Shown here: positions 42,670 to 52,041 of the stretch, in pieces
How the letters are laid out: every line of letters starts with the position of its first letter
How positions within the stretch are numbered: the first letter of the stretch is position 1
Assembly (NCBI GenBank): GCA_045613585.1
Contig: JAZLBG010000028.1
Coordinates: 26,102-90,101, forward strand
Direction: 5' to 3'
Origin: Fimenecus sp045613585
GTDB lineage: Bacteria > Bacillota > Clostridia > Oscillospirales > Acutalibacteraceae
DNA length: 64,000 bases
Translations under genes and position numbers: made by a program
Notes under the pieces: generated by a model
Told to the model about the DNA's origin: nothing
The model's database searches: none
The model's input: the letters and a program-made list of their open reading frames with translations, nothing else

Positions 42670-45012
42670 ATGTATTCACAAATCTGTGAGTTAAGAGATA
42701 GTATTATTAAAAAAGAATTTAACCGAATGAATAATATGCAATTAAAAGCGGTCTTATCAGTTGACGGGCCGCTTTTAATTCTTGCAGGTGCGGGCAGTGG
42801 TAAAACAACTGTACTTGTAAACAGAATCGCAAATCTTATGAAATATGGCAGAGCATTCGGTTCAAGTGAAGTTAATGTACGAGTAGATGATAACACCATT
42901 AATTTAATGAATGCTTATTATAATGGTGACAATTCTGTTTACGAAGACATTAAACGAGTTTTATCAGTTGATGCACCAAAACCATGGGAAATTCTAGCAT
43001 TTACATTTACAAACAAGGCTGCTAACGAATTAAAAGAGCGTCTTGTTCTTCGCATTGGTGAAAGCGCTAATGATATTTGGGCAGGAACATTTCATTCAAT
43101 ATGTGTTCGAATTTTGCGTAAAAATGCTGAATTACTAGGCTTTTCAAAGCATTTTACAATTTATGATACTGATGATAGTAAACGCATTATGAAGGATTGT
43201 CAGCGACTTTTAAATATTGACGATAAATTCCTACCGCATAAATCGATTCTTTCAGAAATTAGCAAAGCAAAAGACATGCTTGTACCACCTGATGAGTTTT
43301 TAAATCTTGGTAGTGGCAATTATCGTGAAAAGCAAATTGGCGAATGCTATGCAAAATATCAGAAACTTCTCAAAAATGCTGACGCTATGGATTTTGACGA
43401 TATTATTTTCTATACAGTTAAACTTTTGAAAGAAAATGATGATGTAAGAGAATATTACCAGAATAAATTTAAGTATGTGCTTGTTGATGAATATCAAGAC
43501 ACTAACCATGCACAATTTGTGCTTACAAAACTGTTGTCAGAGGGTTATAACAATATCTGTGTAGTTGGTGATGATGACCAAAGTATTTATAAATTTCGTG
43601 GTGCTACAATTGAGAATATCTTAAGCTTTGAAAAGAATTTTAAAAATGCTCAAACAATACGTCTTGAACAGAATTATCGTTCAACTCAAAATATTCTCGA
43701 CGGCGCAAATGCAGTTATTTCGCATAATGAACAGAGAAAAGGTAAAAATCTTTGGACGTCAAATGGTGAGGGTGATAAAATCATTCTCAATACACTTGAT
43801 GATGAATATAGTGAAGGTAAATATATTGCCGATGAGATAATGAAACAAATGAGTTCAATAGGAAAATTCAGTGATTTTGCTGTGCTTTACAGAATGAACT
43901 CAATGTCTAACTCTGTTGAAAGAGCATTTGTGCGTAGTGGTATTCCATACAGAATTATTGGTGGTCATAAATTCTATGACCGTATGGAAATTAAAGATGC
44001 ACTTGCTTATTTATCAGTTATTGCTAACCATGATGATAGTGTTCGTCTTGAAAGAATCATCAATGTGCCTAAGCGTGGTATTGGTGCTACAACTATTGCC
44101 AATGCTAAGGAGATTGCAGATGCGCTTGGAATAAGCTTGTTTGAAGTGTTTAAGACGTCAAATGAATATGAAAAATTAAAGCGTGGTTCTGATAAACTTA
44201 TTGCATTTACACAGATGATTGAAAGTTTTGCAGACCTTTTAACAAGAGAGTCGATGTCTTCAGTATTTATATCATTACTTGATGAAACAGGATATAAATC
44301 AATGACAATGGCTGATAAAGAAAAAGGTGAAGAAAGATTACAAAACTTAGATGAGCTTAATAACAACTTAATCAGATATAAAGAAGAAAATCCTGAAGCA
44401 GAACTTTCAGACTTCCTTGAAGAAGTTGCATTGATGACAGACATTGATAATTACAATGCAGATGCTGATACAGTTGTACTTATGACACTTCACGCTTCAA
44501 AAGGTCTTGAATTCCCAGTTGTATTTATTCCGGGTATGGAAGAAGGGGTATTCCCAGGAATGCAGTCAATGTATGACCCAACTGAAATTGAAGAAGAAAG
44601 ACGCTTGGCTTATGTTGGCATTACCCGTGCTAAGCAAAAGTTGTATCTTCTTAATACTCGTTCAAGAATGATTTTTGGTTCAACAAAATATAATTTGTCA
44701 TCAAGATTTTTGAATGAATTACCAGCAGAATGCTGTGAAACTTTAGTTAAACCAAAGAAACCAATTCAGCGTAAACCTGTTGATACTAGCACTAAAACTA
44801 ATACAAGTGGATTTGGTATTGGTTTTGGTAATCAGCCAAAGAAATCAACAGATACATTTATAGTAGGTGAGCAAGTTACACACCGCGTATTCGGTAAAGG
44901 CATGATTGTTTCACTTAAACCAATGGGTAATGACACACTTATGGAAATTGCCTTTGAAAAAGTAGGAATAAAAAAGATTATGGCAAATATGGGTGCTGTT
45001 AAAAAGGCATAA
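42670..45012 (+). CDS. pcrA: ATP-dependent DNA helicase UvrD/PcrA
   Basis: PcrA is a superfamily 1A 3'-5' helicase for repair and replication restart. Motif I is AGAGSGKT, motif II is LVDEYQDTNHAQF, motif III GDDDQSIYKFRGA, motif IV-V VVFIPGMEEGVFPG with LMTLHASKGLEF, and motif VI YVGITRAKQKLY. A C-terminal Tudor-like domain (VGEQVTHRVFGKGMIVS) is typical of PcrA. An extra 45 or so residues sit between motifs I and Ia (about residues 58-102), which I believe is a lineage trait. Its 780 residues are within range. AGGGGAATAA precedes the ATG. Confidence 0.95.
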   Translation: MYSQICELRDSIIKKEFNRMNNMQLKAVLSVDGPLLILAGAGSGKTTVLVNRIANLMKYGRAFGSSEVNVRVDDNTINLMNAYYNGDNSVYEDIKRVLSVDAPKPWEILAFTFTNKAANELKERLVLRIGESANDIWAGTFHSICVRILRKNAELLGFSKHFTIYDTDDSKRIMKDCQRLLNIDDKFLPHKSILSEISKAKDMLVPPDEFLNLGSGNYREKQIGECYAKYQKLLKNADAMDFDDIIFYTVKLLKENDDVREYYQNKFKYVLVDEYQDTNHAQFVLTKLLSEGYNNICVVGDDDQSIYKFRGATIENILSFEKNFKNAQTIRLEQNYRSTQNILDGANAVISHNEQRKGKNLWTSNGEGDKIILNTLDDEYSEGKYIADEIMKQMSSIGKFSDFAVLYRMNSMSNSVERAFVRSGIPYRIIGGHKFYDRMEIKDALAYLSVIANHDDSVRLERIINVPKRGIGATTIANAKEIADALGISLFEVFKTSNEYEKLKRGSDKLIAFTQMIESFADLLTRESMSSVFISLLDETGYKSMTMADKEKGEERLQNLDELNNNLIRYKEENPEAELSDFLEEVALMTDIDNYNADADTVVLMTLHASKGLEFPVVFIPGMEEGVFPGMQSMYDPTEIEEERRLAYVGITRAKQKLYLLNTRSRMIFGSTKYNLSSRFLNELPAECCETLVKPKKPIQRKPVDTSTKTNTSGFGIGFGNQPKKSTDTFIVGEQVTHRVFGKGMIVSLKPMGNDTLMEIAFEKVGIKKIMANMGAVKKA

Positions 45013-45041
45013 AAAAGAGGTCGCATTTGCGACCTCTTTTT
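45012..45041. terminator. Bidirectional terminator between pcrA and rodA
   Basis: A 14-bp perfect stem (45012-45025 with 45028-45041) with A and T runs separates convergent genes. Confidence 0.88.
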
Positions 45042-46221
45042 ATATCTCCGAAAATGGATTGTAAATGTTTTGTTGACTTACATGGATTAAATCTCTTTGT
45101 TGGTTATATCTGTAGAAACTTAAAATTAAACCTATTGAGAAATAAATACAGATATTTGACGAACCACCAGCACTGAAAAATGGTAATGTAATACCAATAA
45201 CAGGTAAAAGCATTAAGCACATACCAACATTAATTATAACTTGTCCTGCAATCATACCTGCAACGCCATAACACATAACTTTTGTATTGCCGATGTTATC
45301 ATGTCTGCCTGTGCGAATAATTCTTATAACAATAAATGTAAGTAAAAGCAGCGCAAGAACTGTACCAACTAGACCTAATTCTTCACCAATAACTGTAAAA
45401 ATCATATCATTTTCTGCTTCAGGAATAGCATCAGGTGTTTGTGTGAGCCTACCTTGGAATAATCCTTGGCCGGTAATTCCACCTCCACCGATTGCTGCCA
45501 TCCCACGCTCTTGTTGATATATAATATCAGGGTAAAGTTCAGGGTATGCAAGTGCTAGAAATCGTTCTTTTTGAATATTATCAAGAACAAATAACCAAGC
45601 AAGTGGTAATGCAGCAACTACTAAAAGTCCACCACCTAAGAAATACCCCCAGTGAAGTCCTGCAACAAAAAGCATAGCAATTGTAATAATAATAAACACA
45701 AGTGCAGAACCCATATCACCAGATTTCATAACAAGTAAAATAGGAATTAAGGCATGAAATCCTAATTGTAATAATGAAAATGGGTGATTAATATTGCCTT
45801 TTAATTTTTCAAGATGAACACCAAAAGTTATAATGAAGCCGATTTTAACAATTTCTGATGGTTGAAAAAATATTGAGCCAAACTTAAGCCATGTTTTAGC
45901 ATCGGGTCTTTCAATAGGGCCAACACCCACTGCAAAAAGTAACAACATAATTCCAATACAGAATAGTCCTATTAGTGGTGCCATTTTCATTATAAACTCA
46001 TAGTCAATAAGAGAAATTATAAGCGCGATTACAATGCCTGCAATACAAGCTGCACACATAACTATAAAGTCACGTGAAAATTTTTCTCCTTCATTAACAG
46101 TCCAGAGCGTTGCACTTAAAACACTTACACAACCATATGCTGAAGCCAGTGTGCATAACAAGAGTAATATCTTATCAGTTTCTTTTATGAAATTTTTTAT
46201 TGATTTAAAAAATTTCCTCAT
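45040..46221 (-). CDS. rodA: SEDS peptidoglycan polymerase RodA (FtsW/RodA/SpoVE family)
   Basis: This is a ten-helix SEDS glycosyltransferase that polymerises lipid II in the membrane. Family marks are WLKFGSIFFQPSEIVKIGFI, GDMGSALVFIIITIAMLFVAG, FTVIGEELGLVGTV and LPFFSAGGSS. The 393 residues are normal. An MreB-family gene lies 3.6 kb away, which favours RodA (elongation) over FtsW or SpoVE. Its ATG overlaps the stop of the DUF4091 gene (ATGA). Confidence 0.88.
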   Translation of the reverse strand: MRKFFKSIKNFIKETDKILLLLCTLASAYGCVSVLSATLWTVNEGEKFSRDFIVMCAACIAGIVIALIISLIDYEFIMKMAPLIGLFCIGIMLLLFAVGVGPIERPDAKTWLKFGSIFFQPSEIVKIGFIITFGVHLEKLKGNINHPFSLLQLGFHALIPILLVMKSGDMGSALVFIIITIAMLFVAGLHWGYFLGGGLLVVAALPLAWLFVLDNIQKERFLALAYPELYPDIIYQQERGMAAIGGGGITGQGLFQGRLTQTPDAIPEAENDMIFTVIGEELGLVGTVLALLLLTFIVIRIIRTGRHDNIGNTKVMCYGVAGMIAGQVIINVGMCLMLLPVIGITLPFFSAGGSSNICIYFSIGLILSFYRYNQQRDLIHVSQQNIYNPFSEI

Positions 46222-47864
46222 TTTAAATCTCCAGTAATTATTAATTCTTTAATTTTTGCATTAACTTTTTCTCTTGTGCTGAGTAGCCACTTGTCATCAT
46301 GTGGATAATCAGAAAAAGTAATTGAATTTTTCCCGTTTTCTTCTATTATTTTAAGACATTCTTCTTTATTAGTCAACTTTTCTAATGTATTTAATGCTGC
46401 CATATCTTGCAAAGCGTCAAAAAATACTTTTAATCTAATTGAGTGATATGCAGTGCCATCTTTTGCAGGATAAACTGTATAACTATCACCAGACGGGAAT
46501 TTTCCGCCTGCATCACTTACTTTATATGGGTCTATAATAGCTTTTGAGAGCTGTGTATAATAGAAATTATAACCCCAATGTAAAAAGCCTTTAATATCAT
46601 ATTTAAACATCTGATAACCTATCACTCGTGTGCGAATTGAATCGTTACAGAAAAATCTGTTAGAAACATAATTTTTATTCTGTGCACTACAGTAATAAGT
46701 CCATAAATCTTTACTTTTGCCAATGAATTTATGTATATGGTCATTTGACGGAATAGGATTTGAAACAATACCGAGCTTATAAAACCAAACATCAGATAAT
46801 GCATCAACAATTTTATATCCTTTATAAAGTTTATGAATTAATTTTGATGCTTTTGTATATGAGAGCAACATTGATAAATTAGGCTCGTCGCTAACATGTA
46901 TTAATACTCTATCTTTAAGATTTTTCTCTTCAAGATATTTTTTGAATTCAATTGAAAAATCAGTTAAGAATTTTTTATATTCTTTTGAAGTTGATTTTGT
47001 TTCCCATCCAAAGATTTTTTTGTATTCACCATTAACCGTAGCCATAATCTTTGGGGCATGGCGCGCACCCCATTGTGTAAAGAAATGTGCCATTTCAAAA
47101 TGTTTGATTCCACATCTTTCAGACAGTTCAATCCATTTGGTAAGTTTATCAAAATTAAATGAATAAATACCATTATTAATAAAGATATCAACTAACTGTA
47201 CTGTTGGTCTTTCTCTGCCAATTTCTGTATCAAGTGGGGGAGTGAAAATTGGTGTTAAAACACAATTCATTCCATATTCACTTGCAGTTTTTAAATAGTT
47301 TTCAGTTACACGCCAATATTCATCAGAAAATGCTTCAAATCCATAGTGTGACATTAAACAATCTGTATGAAACCAATTAGTGTAAACAAAGTCACTAAAT
47401 TCTAGTTCACAATTAATTACTTCTACTTTAACTGATGTTTCAGCAATAATTGTTCCATATTCTGATAATAAAATTTCAACTATATTTTCACTAGTCGAAC
47501 TTGAATCAGAACAGATTTCAACCCAGAACACATTAATACCTTTAGTAATTTTAATGTTTTTTTCTGTTGACAAAAGTAAGTCGGGATAATAACCATCTTC
47601 ACTGTAACGGTAATATTCGTCAGCACCTTTAAACATTGGAAAATCTGATTTAATATGTTCAATAATATAAACTGATGTTTTATCGAAAGGGGAGTTTAAT
47701 ACAAGTTCGGCATCAAAATTTGTTTCACTTTCAATGGCAATTTGAAAAGACTTCTTTTCGTTTTTAAGCATAGAAAAATCAGATAAAGTATTTGTAGGTA
47801 TATTATCACCATGATAAATCTTTTCAAGTGAAGATATAACTTTAATTGTTACTTGATTATTCAA
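46218..47864 (-). CDS. DUF4091 / GH123-like carbohydrate-active protein
   Basis: This 548-residue protein has an N-terminal beta-rich domain and a TIM-barrel-like catalytic part. The stretches IKGFLHWGYNFYY and GDSYTVYPAKDGTAYHSIRLKV identify the DUF4091 family, related to GH123 hexosaminidases. It has no signal peptide, so it is probably cytoplasmic. I choose the TTG at 47864, 8 nt after AAGGGG; a GTG at 47873 is inside that site. The gene runs into rodA with an ATGA overlap. The substrate is not known; amino-sugar glycans are a guess from the family. Confidence 0.75.
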   Translation of the reverse strand: MNNQVTIKVISSLEKIYHGDNIPTNTLSDFSMLKNEKKSFQIAIESETNFDAELVLNSPFDKTSVYIIEHIKSDFPMFKGADEYYRYSEDGYYPDLLLSTEKNIKITKGINVFWVEICSDSSSTSENIVEILLSEYGTIIAETSVKVEVINCELEFSDFVYTNWFHTDCLMSHYGFEAFSDEYWRVTENYLKTASEYGMNCVLTPIFTPPLDTEIGRERPTVQLVDIFINNGIYSFNFDKLTKWIELSERCGIKHFEMAHFFTQWGARHAPKIMATVNGEYKKIFGWETKSTSKEYKKFLTDFSIEFKKYLEEKNLKDRVLIHVSDEPNLSMLLSYTKASKLIHKLYKGYKIVDALSDVWFYKLGIVSNPIPSNDHIHKFIGKSKDLWTYYCSAQNKNYVSNRFFCNDSIRTRVIGYQMFKYDIKGFLHWGYNFYYTQLSKAIIDPYKVSDAGGKFPSGDSYTVYPAKDGTAYHSIRLKVFFDALQDMAALNTLEKLTNKEECLKIIEENGKNSITFSDYPHDDKWLLSTREKVNAKIKELIITGDLK

Positions 47865-47942
47865 ATGTATCACCCCTTATCGTTATAGAATAATTTTAGT
47901 CTATTTTATTTAATTTGTAAAGAATTAAATGCTATTTTATTC

Positions 47943-47971
47943 TTGCACTAATAACTATATAGTGGTAAAAT
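47943..47971 (+). promoter_or_regulatory. Promoter of typA
   Basis: TTGCAC (47943-47948), a 17-nt spacer and TAAAAT (47966-47971). Confidence 0.65.
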
Positions 47972-48004
47972 ATATAGTCGAAATTGAAAATGTAGGTGAA
48001 TTTC

Positions 48005-49825
48005 TTGAAAAGAAGAGAAGATGTAAGAAATATAGCAATTATTGCTCACGTTGACCATGGTAAAACAACGCTGGTCGACGAATTGTTGAAACAGAGCGGT
48101 ATTTTCAGAAGTAATGAGGTTGTTCAAGACAGAGTTATGGACTCAAACGACTTAGAAAGAGAGCGTGGTATCACAATTCTTTCAAAAAATACTTCTGTTC
48201 ATTATAAAGATATTAAAATTAATATTGTTGATACTCCTGGTCACGCAGATTTTGGTGGCGAAGTTGAACGAATACTTACTATGGTTGATGGTGTACTTTT
48301 ACTTGTCGATGCTTTTGAGGGTTGTATGCCACAAACAAGATTTGTTCTTAAAAAGGCGTTAGGACTTAACAAAAAAGTTGTTGTAGTTGTAAATAAAATT
48401 GACAGACCAGGTGCTCGTCCTGATGAAGTGATTGACGAAGTGCTTGATTTGTTTATTGAATTAGGTGCTAGTGACGAACAAATCGAATTTCCTGTTGTTT
48501 ATGCATCTGCAAGAGATGGTTATTCATCTCTTGATTCAAGTGTTCGCGAGGGTGATATGCGACCACTTTTTGATGCTATTATTGAAAATATTGAAGCACC
48601 AGTTGGTGATATTGACGCTCCATTACAGATTTTGTTTTCAAGTCTTGATTATGATGATTATATAGGTAGAATCGGTGTTGGTCGAGTTGAGCGTGGCAGA
48701 ATTAATCGTAATGATATGGTGACACTTTGTAAAACTGATGGAACACAACTGAATGTGCGAATTTCTCGTTTGTATCAATTTGAGGGTCTTCGTCGAGTTG
48801 AAGTTGAATCTGCTGCAATTGGTGACATCGTATGTATTTCAGGTATTACAGATCTTAATATTGGTGAAACAATATGCTCACCAGATTGTGTTGAGCCTTT
48901 ACCATTTATTAAGATTGATGAGCCAACCCTTTCAATGAACTTTATTGTTAATGATAGTCCATTTGCAGGTAAAGAGGGTAAGTTTGTCACATCTCGTAAT
49001 CTTCGTGACCGTCTTTTCAAAGAGGTCGAAACAAATGTTAGTATGAGAGTTGAAGAAACTGATTCGACTGATACATTTAAAGTTTCTGGTCGCGGTGAAT
49101 TGCATCTTTCAATTCTTATTGAAACTATGCGACGCCAAGGCTATGAATTTCAGGTTTCTCGTCCAAAAGTTATTACTAAAATGGAAAATGGTAAACTTTT
49201 AGAACCTATGGAATTACTTATTGTTGAAGTGCCTGAAGAATATGTTGGTGCCGTAATGATGAAAATTGGTGCTCGTCGTGGTGAACTTGAAAATATGGGT
49301 GCTCGTGATGGTGGAGCAACTCATCTTGAATTTAAGATTCCTGCTCGTGGACTTATTGGTTATCGTTCAGAATTTATGACTGATACTAATGGTAACGGTA
49401 TTATGAATAATCTTTTTGCAGGATATGAAGAATACAAAGGTGAAATTGAAACTCGTGAACGTGGCTCAATTGTTGCTCACGAAACAGGTGAGAGTACCGC
49501 GTATGGATTGTTTAATACACAAGACAGAGGTAGATTGTTTATAGGTCCTGGCGTACCTGTATATGAAGGTATGATTGTTGGTGAATGTGCTAAAAATGAA
49601 GATTTGACTTGTAATATTTGCAAGACAAAACATCTCACAAATACTCGTGCATCTGGCTCTGATGATGCTTTAAGACTTGTTCCACATACAGTATTAAGTC
49701 TCGAGCAGTCAATGGAATTTATTAAGGATGATGAACTTATGGAAGTTACTCCTATAAATATTCGTCTTCGAAAAACAATTCTTTCAAAAGATTTAAGACT
49801 TAAACAACAGTTCAAGAAAAAATAA
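48005..49825 (+). CDS. typA: Ribosome-associated GTPase TypA/BipA
   Basis: TypA is an EF-G-like translational GTPase needed for ribosome assembly or stress growth. G motifs are AHVDHGKTTLVDELL (G1), DLERERGITI (switch I), DTPGHADFGGEVER (G3) and VVNKIDRPGARPDE (G4). Domains II, III and V and the TypA-specific C terminus follow. The TTG at 48005 has AGGTG 6 nt upstream; a GTG at 47996 overlaps that site. The 606 residues are normal. Confidence 0.95.
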   Translation: MKRREDVRNIAIIAHVDHGKTTLVDELLKQSGIFRSNEVVQDRVMDSNDLERERGITILSKNTSVHYKDIKINIVDTPGHADFGGEVERILTMVDGVLLLVDAFEGCMPQTRFVLKKALGLNKKVVVVVNKIDRPGARPDEVIDEVLDLFIELGASDEQIEFPVVYASARDGYSSLDSSVREGDMRPLFDAIIENIEAPVGDIDAPLQILFSSLDYDDYIGRIGVGRVERGRINRNDMVTLCKTDGTQLNVRISRLYQFEGLRRVEVESAAIGDIVCISGITDLNIGETICSPDCVEPLPFIKIDEPTLSMNFIVNDSPFAGKEGKFVTSRNLRDRLFKEVETNVSMRVEETDSTDTFKVSGRGELHLSILIETMRRQGYEFQVSRPKVITKMENGKLLEPMELLIVEVPEEYVGAVMMKIGARRGELENMGARDGGATHLEFKIPARGLIGYRSEFMTDTNGNGIMNNLFAGYEEYKGEIETRERGSIVAHETGESTAYGLFNTQDRGRLFIGPGVPVYEGMIVGECAKNEDLTCNICKTKHLTNTRASGSDDALRLVPHTVLSLEQSMEFIKDDELMEVTPINIRLRKTILSKDLRLKQQFKKK

Positions 49826-49857
49826 TTATATAAAAACCTGTATTGGAGGTGACAAAA

Positions 49858-50907
49858 GTGAAAGGTATGAAAATTGGTATTGATTTTGGCTCGGCTTCTC
49901 TTAAAATTTATGCTGAGGGTAAGGGCATAGTTGTTGATGAGCCATCTATTGTTGCAGTTGAAACAGAAACAGGCAAACCTATTGCTTTCGGTAAAGCTGC
50001 GGATTCAGTTTATGGCAGAACAGTTGAAGATATTAAGGTTGTAAAAGTAATCCGTGATGGGGTTATTTCTGACTTTGTTCTTGCTGAAAGAATGTTGCGT
50101 TATTATTTACAGCGTGTCTGTGGTAATCGCATTTATAAACCTAATGTTATAATTTCACTTTTGTCTGACATTTCTGCACTTGAAAAGAAAACATATCTTG
50201 ATGTTGTTACACTTGCAGGTGCAGGTAGAGTTTGTATGGTTGAGGGTATTCTTGCTTCTGCTTTTGGCTCAGGCGTTGCAACCGATAAAATTGGTGGAAG
50301 AATGGTTGTAGATATAGGCCATAATGTTACTGAATATGCAATTGTATCAATGGGTAGTATTGCTGTAAGTGGTACTATAAGGCGTGGCAGTGATGAAATT
50401 GATAAAGCAATTATTAAACATCTTAAACGTGACCGCGATATTATAATTGGTCCACACACCGCAAGAGAAATTAAATACAAAATCTCGTCAGCTCAAAAAC
50501 GTGATTGCGAAACAGCTTTAATGGTGTCTGGTAAAAGTAACCTTGATGAAATGCCTATTTCGTTTGAGATTACTTCAAATGAGGTTTTTCCTTATGTTGA
50601 TGAGCAAATTAATATGCTTGTGAAAGATATACATTCTGGAATTTCTGAAATATTACCTGAACTTTTAGCTGATGCTGCTGACCATGGAATTTTGCTTTGT
50701 GGTGGTGGCGGTCTGATATTTGATATGGCGGAAAGAATCGAATCCGAATTAGATATAAGATGTAGCCTTGTTGACGAGCCAATACAAGCAAAAATTCGTG
50801 GACTTGGTGAGCTTATGATGGATGATAACTTGCTTGAAAACAATGGTTATCGTTTTATATTTAAAGATGAAATCCGTGAAAGAATAAGAAAATATGAGAA
50901 AATGTAG
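49858..50907 (+). CDS. MreB-family actin-like cell-shape protein
   Basis: This actin-like protein of about 349 residues should polymerise under the membrane to guide wall synthesis with RodA. The phosphate motifs are GIDFGSASLKIYAEG and VVDIGHNVTEYAIVSMG, and the adenosine motif is LLCGGGGLIFDMAERI. EPSIVAVE and the VIRDGVISDF segment are typical of MreB. The start is GTG at 49858, 8 nt after GGAGG. It could be mreB, mbl or a paralogue; mreC and mreD are not adjacent. Its stop touches the left boundary of the REP cassette at 50908. Confidence 0.88.
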   Translation: MKGMKIGIDFGSASLKIYAEGKGIVVDEPSIVAVETETGKPIAFGKAADSVYGRTVEDIKVVKVIRDGVISDFVLAERMLRYYLQRVCGNRIYKPNVIISLLSDISALEKKTYLDVVTLAGAGRVCMVEGILASAFGSGVATDKIGGRMVVDIGHNVTEYAIVSMGSIAVSGTIRRGSDEIDKAIIKHLKRDRDIIIGPHTAREIKYKISSAQKRDCETALMVSGKSNLDEMPISFEITSNEVFPYVDEQINMLVKDIHSGISEILPELLADAADHGILLCGGGGLIFDMAERIESELDIRCSLVDEPIQAKIRGLGELMMDDNLLENNGYRFIFKDEIRERIRKYEKM

Positions 50908-50914
50908 AGCATAA

Positions 50915-50942
50915 GGGCGAGAGTGTTTCTCGTCCTATTTTA
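50915..50942 (+). terminator. Terminator after the MreB gene, copy of the RAYT terminator
   Basis: GGGCGAGA (50915-50922) pairs with TCTCGTCC (50928-50935) with TATTTTA following. It is nearly the same as 18870-18897 and belongs to the shared left-end module 50908-51029. Confidence 0.8.
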
Positions 50943-50971
50943 TTGACTTTTCATAATAACAGTGCTATATT
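50943..50971 (+). promoter_or_regulatory. Promoter reading into cargo B
   Basis: TTGACT (50943-50948), a 17-nt spacer and TATATT (50966-50971), the same boxes and spacing as at 18899-18927. Confidence 0.65.
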
Positions 50972-50999
50972 TAATTTAAGGTTAGTGAAAAACACAAAT

Positions 51000-51029
51000 G
51001 GGACGAACACAGAAGAACCGTCCCCTGTG
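51000..51029 (-). repeat. REP-like hairpin copy 7 (inverted), left end of cargo B
   Basis: The reverse complement reads CACAGGGGACGGTTCTTCTG then TGTTCGTCCCA, the same left-end form as copy 2. It completes the roughly 120-nt module shared with 18864-18985. Confidence 0.8.
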
Positions 51030-51210
51030 TTTTACATTTATTGATTATCAAATGGAACAACAAAGTATTTATGGTGATAGTGCAACAGCAGTGTTAATTA
51101 GCTATAGTCATTATGAAAAAGAGAAAATATTCTCAAGAGTAACTATGGTAAATTATGTTGAACGTGATTACGTAAAGGAGTATAAAGAATGGTACAGAGA
51201 AAATCAATAA
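51030..51210 (+). pseudogene. 5'-truncated ORF of cargo B
   Basis: The frame is open from inside the REP to a stop at 51210. From an ATG at 51052 it would encode 52 residues (MEQQSIYGDSATAVLISYSH at the start). There is no ribosome site, and the only upstream in-frame coding is REP sequence, so it looks like the tail of a gene whose 5' part was lost at the REP. I do not recognise it. It overlaps the next gene by 22 nt, as in a normal operon. Confidence 0.45.
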
Positions 51211-52034
51211 AATGTGTGTTTACTATTGCTCTGTTTATAGTGTTAATTAGTTTTTGTATGATTTCAATTCATACTGCAGAGGCACCAAGTTATATTGTTA
51301 GGTATTTTATTGGTCCAGTTTTTGTATATATTCCTTTTTCGGTTTTATTGATTGGAACTGTTGTGTATCTCATTAGTATATATATAATAAAAAACAAATA
51401 TTTGAAAATATTAGCGGTTATTTTAACATGTATACCTATAGTGTATTATATAGTATGTTTTTCACTAGTTGGTTATTATAATGTTACAAATCACGATAAG
51501 CTTTCAAATATTAAAAATATTCCACAACAAACTGTTAACAATATTTTTTTTGAAAATATTAAAGATGTAAAAACAGGGCTGGTGCAGGGCACATCATACG
51601 CGTGGAAAGATTCATTATTAATTGAATCTTATAACGATTATGATATTGAGCAAGAAAAAATAACAGATAGTATTTGTGTTGATATGTATTGTTTTGATAA
51701 TTATATATTTTCAGAAAAAATAAAAAATAAAATAAATAAAATGTATTTCCATAGTGAATATGCTTACAGTGTTGCTGATATAGAATTTGATGACGACAAT
51801 ATTGTTGTTGGCGAGAAAAATGATGTATCATTTCAATATTGTTATATTATCGCAACCAATAATGGTGTCTTAAAAAACACTACATATTTTACTGTGCTAT
51901 TGGAAGATGACGATAGTGTCTTTTTGATATCAATAAGAGCTTATCAAAGAGAAAAAACGAAAATTGATATTGAAAAAGAAATTGATAACATTTTGGAACA
52001 AACTAAGCATTTATGGAATAAAACAGAGGGGTAG
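51189..52034 (+). CDS. Hypothetical membrane protein of cargo B
   Basis: I do not recognise this 281-residue protein. It has three hydrophobic segments (about residues 9-29, 40-67 and 73-95) and a long acidic C-terminal part that should lie on one side of the membrane. AAGGAG lies 8 nt before the ATG. It ends just before REP copy 8. A related gene is not present elsewhere in the window. It differs from the cargo A proteins, so the REP-bounded segments do not share cargo. Confidence 0.7.
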   Translation: MVQRKSIKCVFTIALFIVLISFCMISIHTAEAPSYIVRYFIGPVFVYIPFSVLLIGTVVYLISIYIIKNKYLKILAVILTCIPIVYYIVCFSLVGYYNVTNHDKLSNIKNIPQQTVNNIFFENIKDVKTGLVQGTSYAWKDSLLIESYNDYDIEQEKITDSICVDMYCFDNYIFSEKIKNKINKMYFHSEYAYSVADIEFDDDNIVVGEKNDVSFQYCYIIATNNGVLKNTTYFTVLLEDDDSVFLISIRAYQREKTKIDIEKEIDNILEQTKHLWNKTEG

Positions 52035-52041
52035 TTCATTT

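Noticed and set aside
50998..51051. Start of a cargo B protein in the REP
   Set aside because: Same reason; the coding is an accidental reading of the repeat, so I treated the ORF as truncated.
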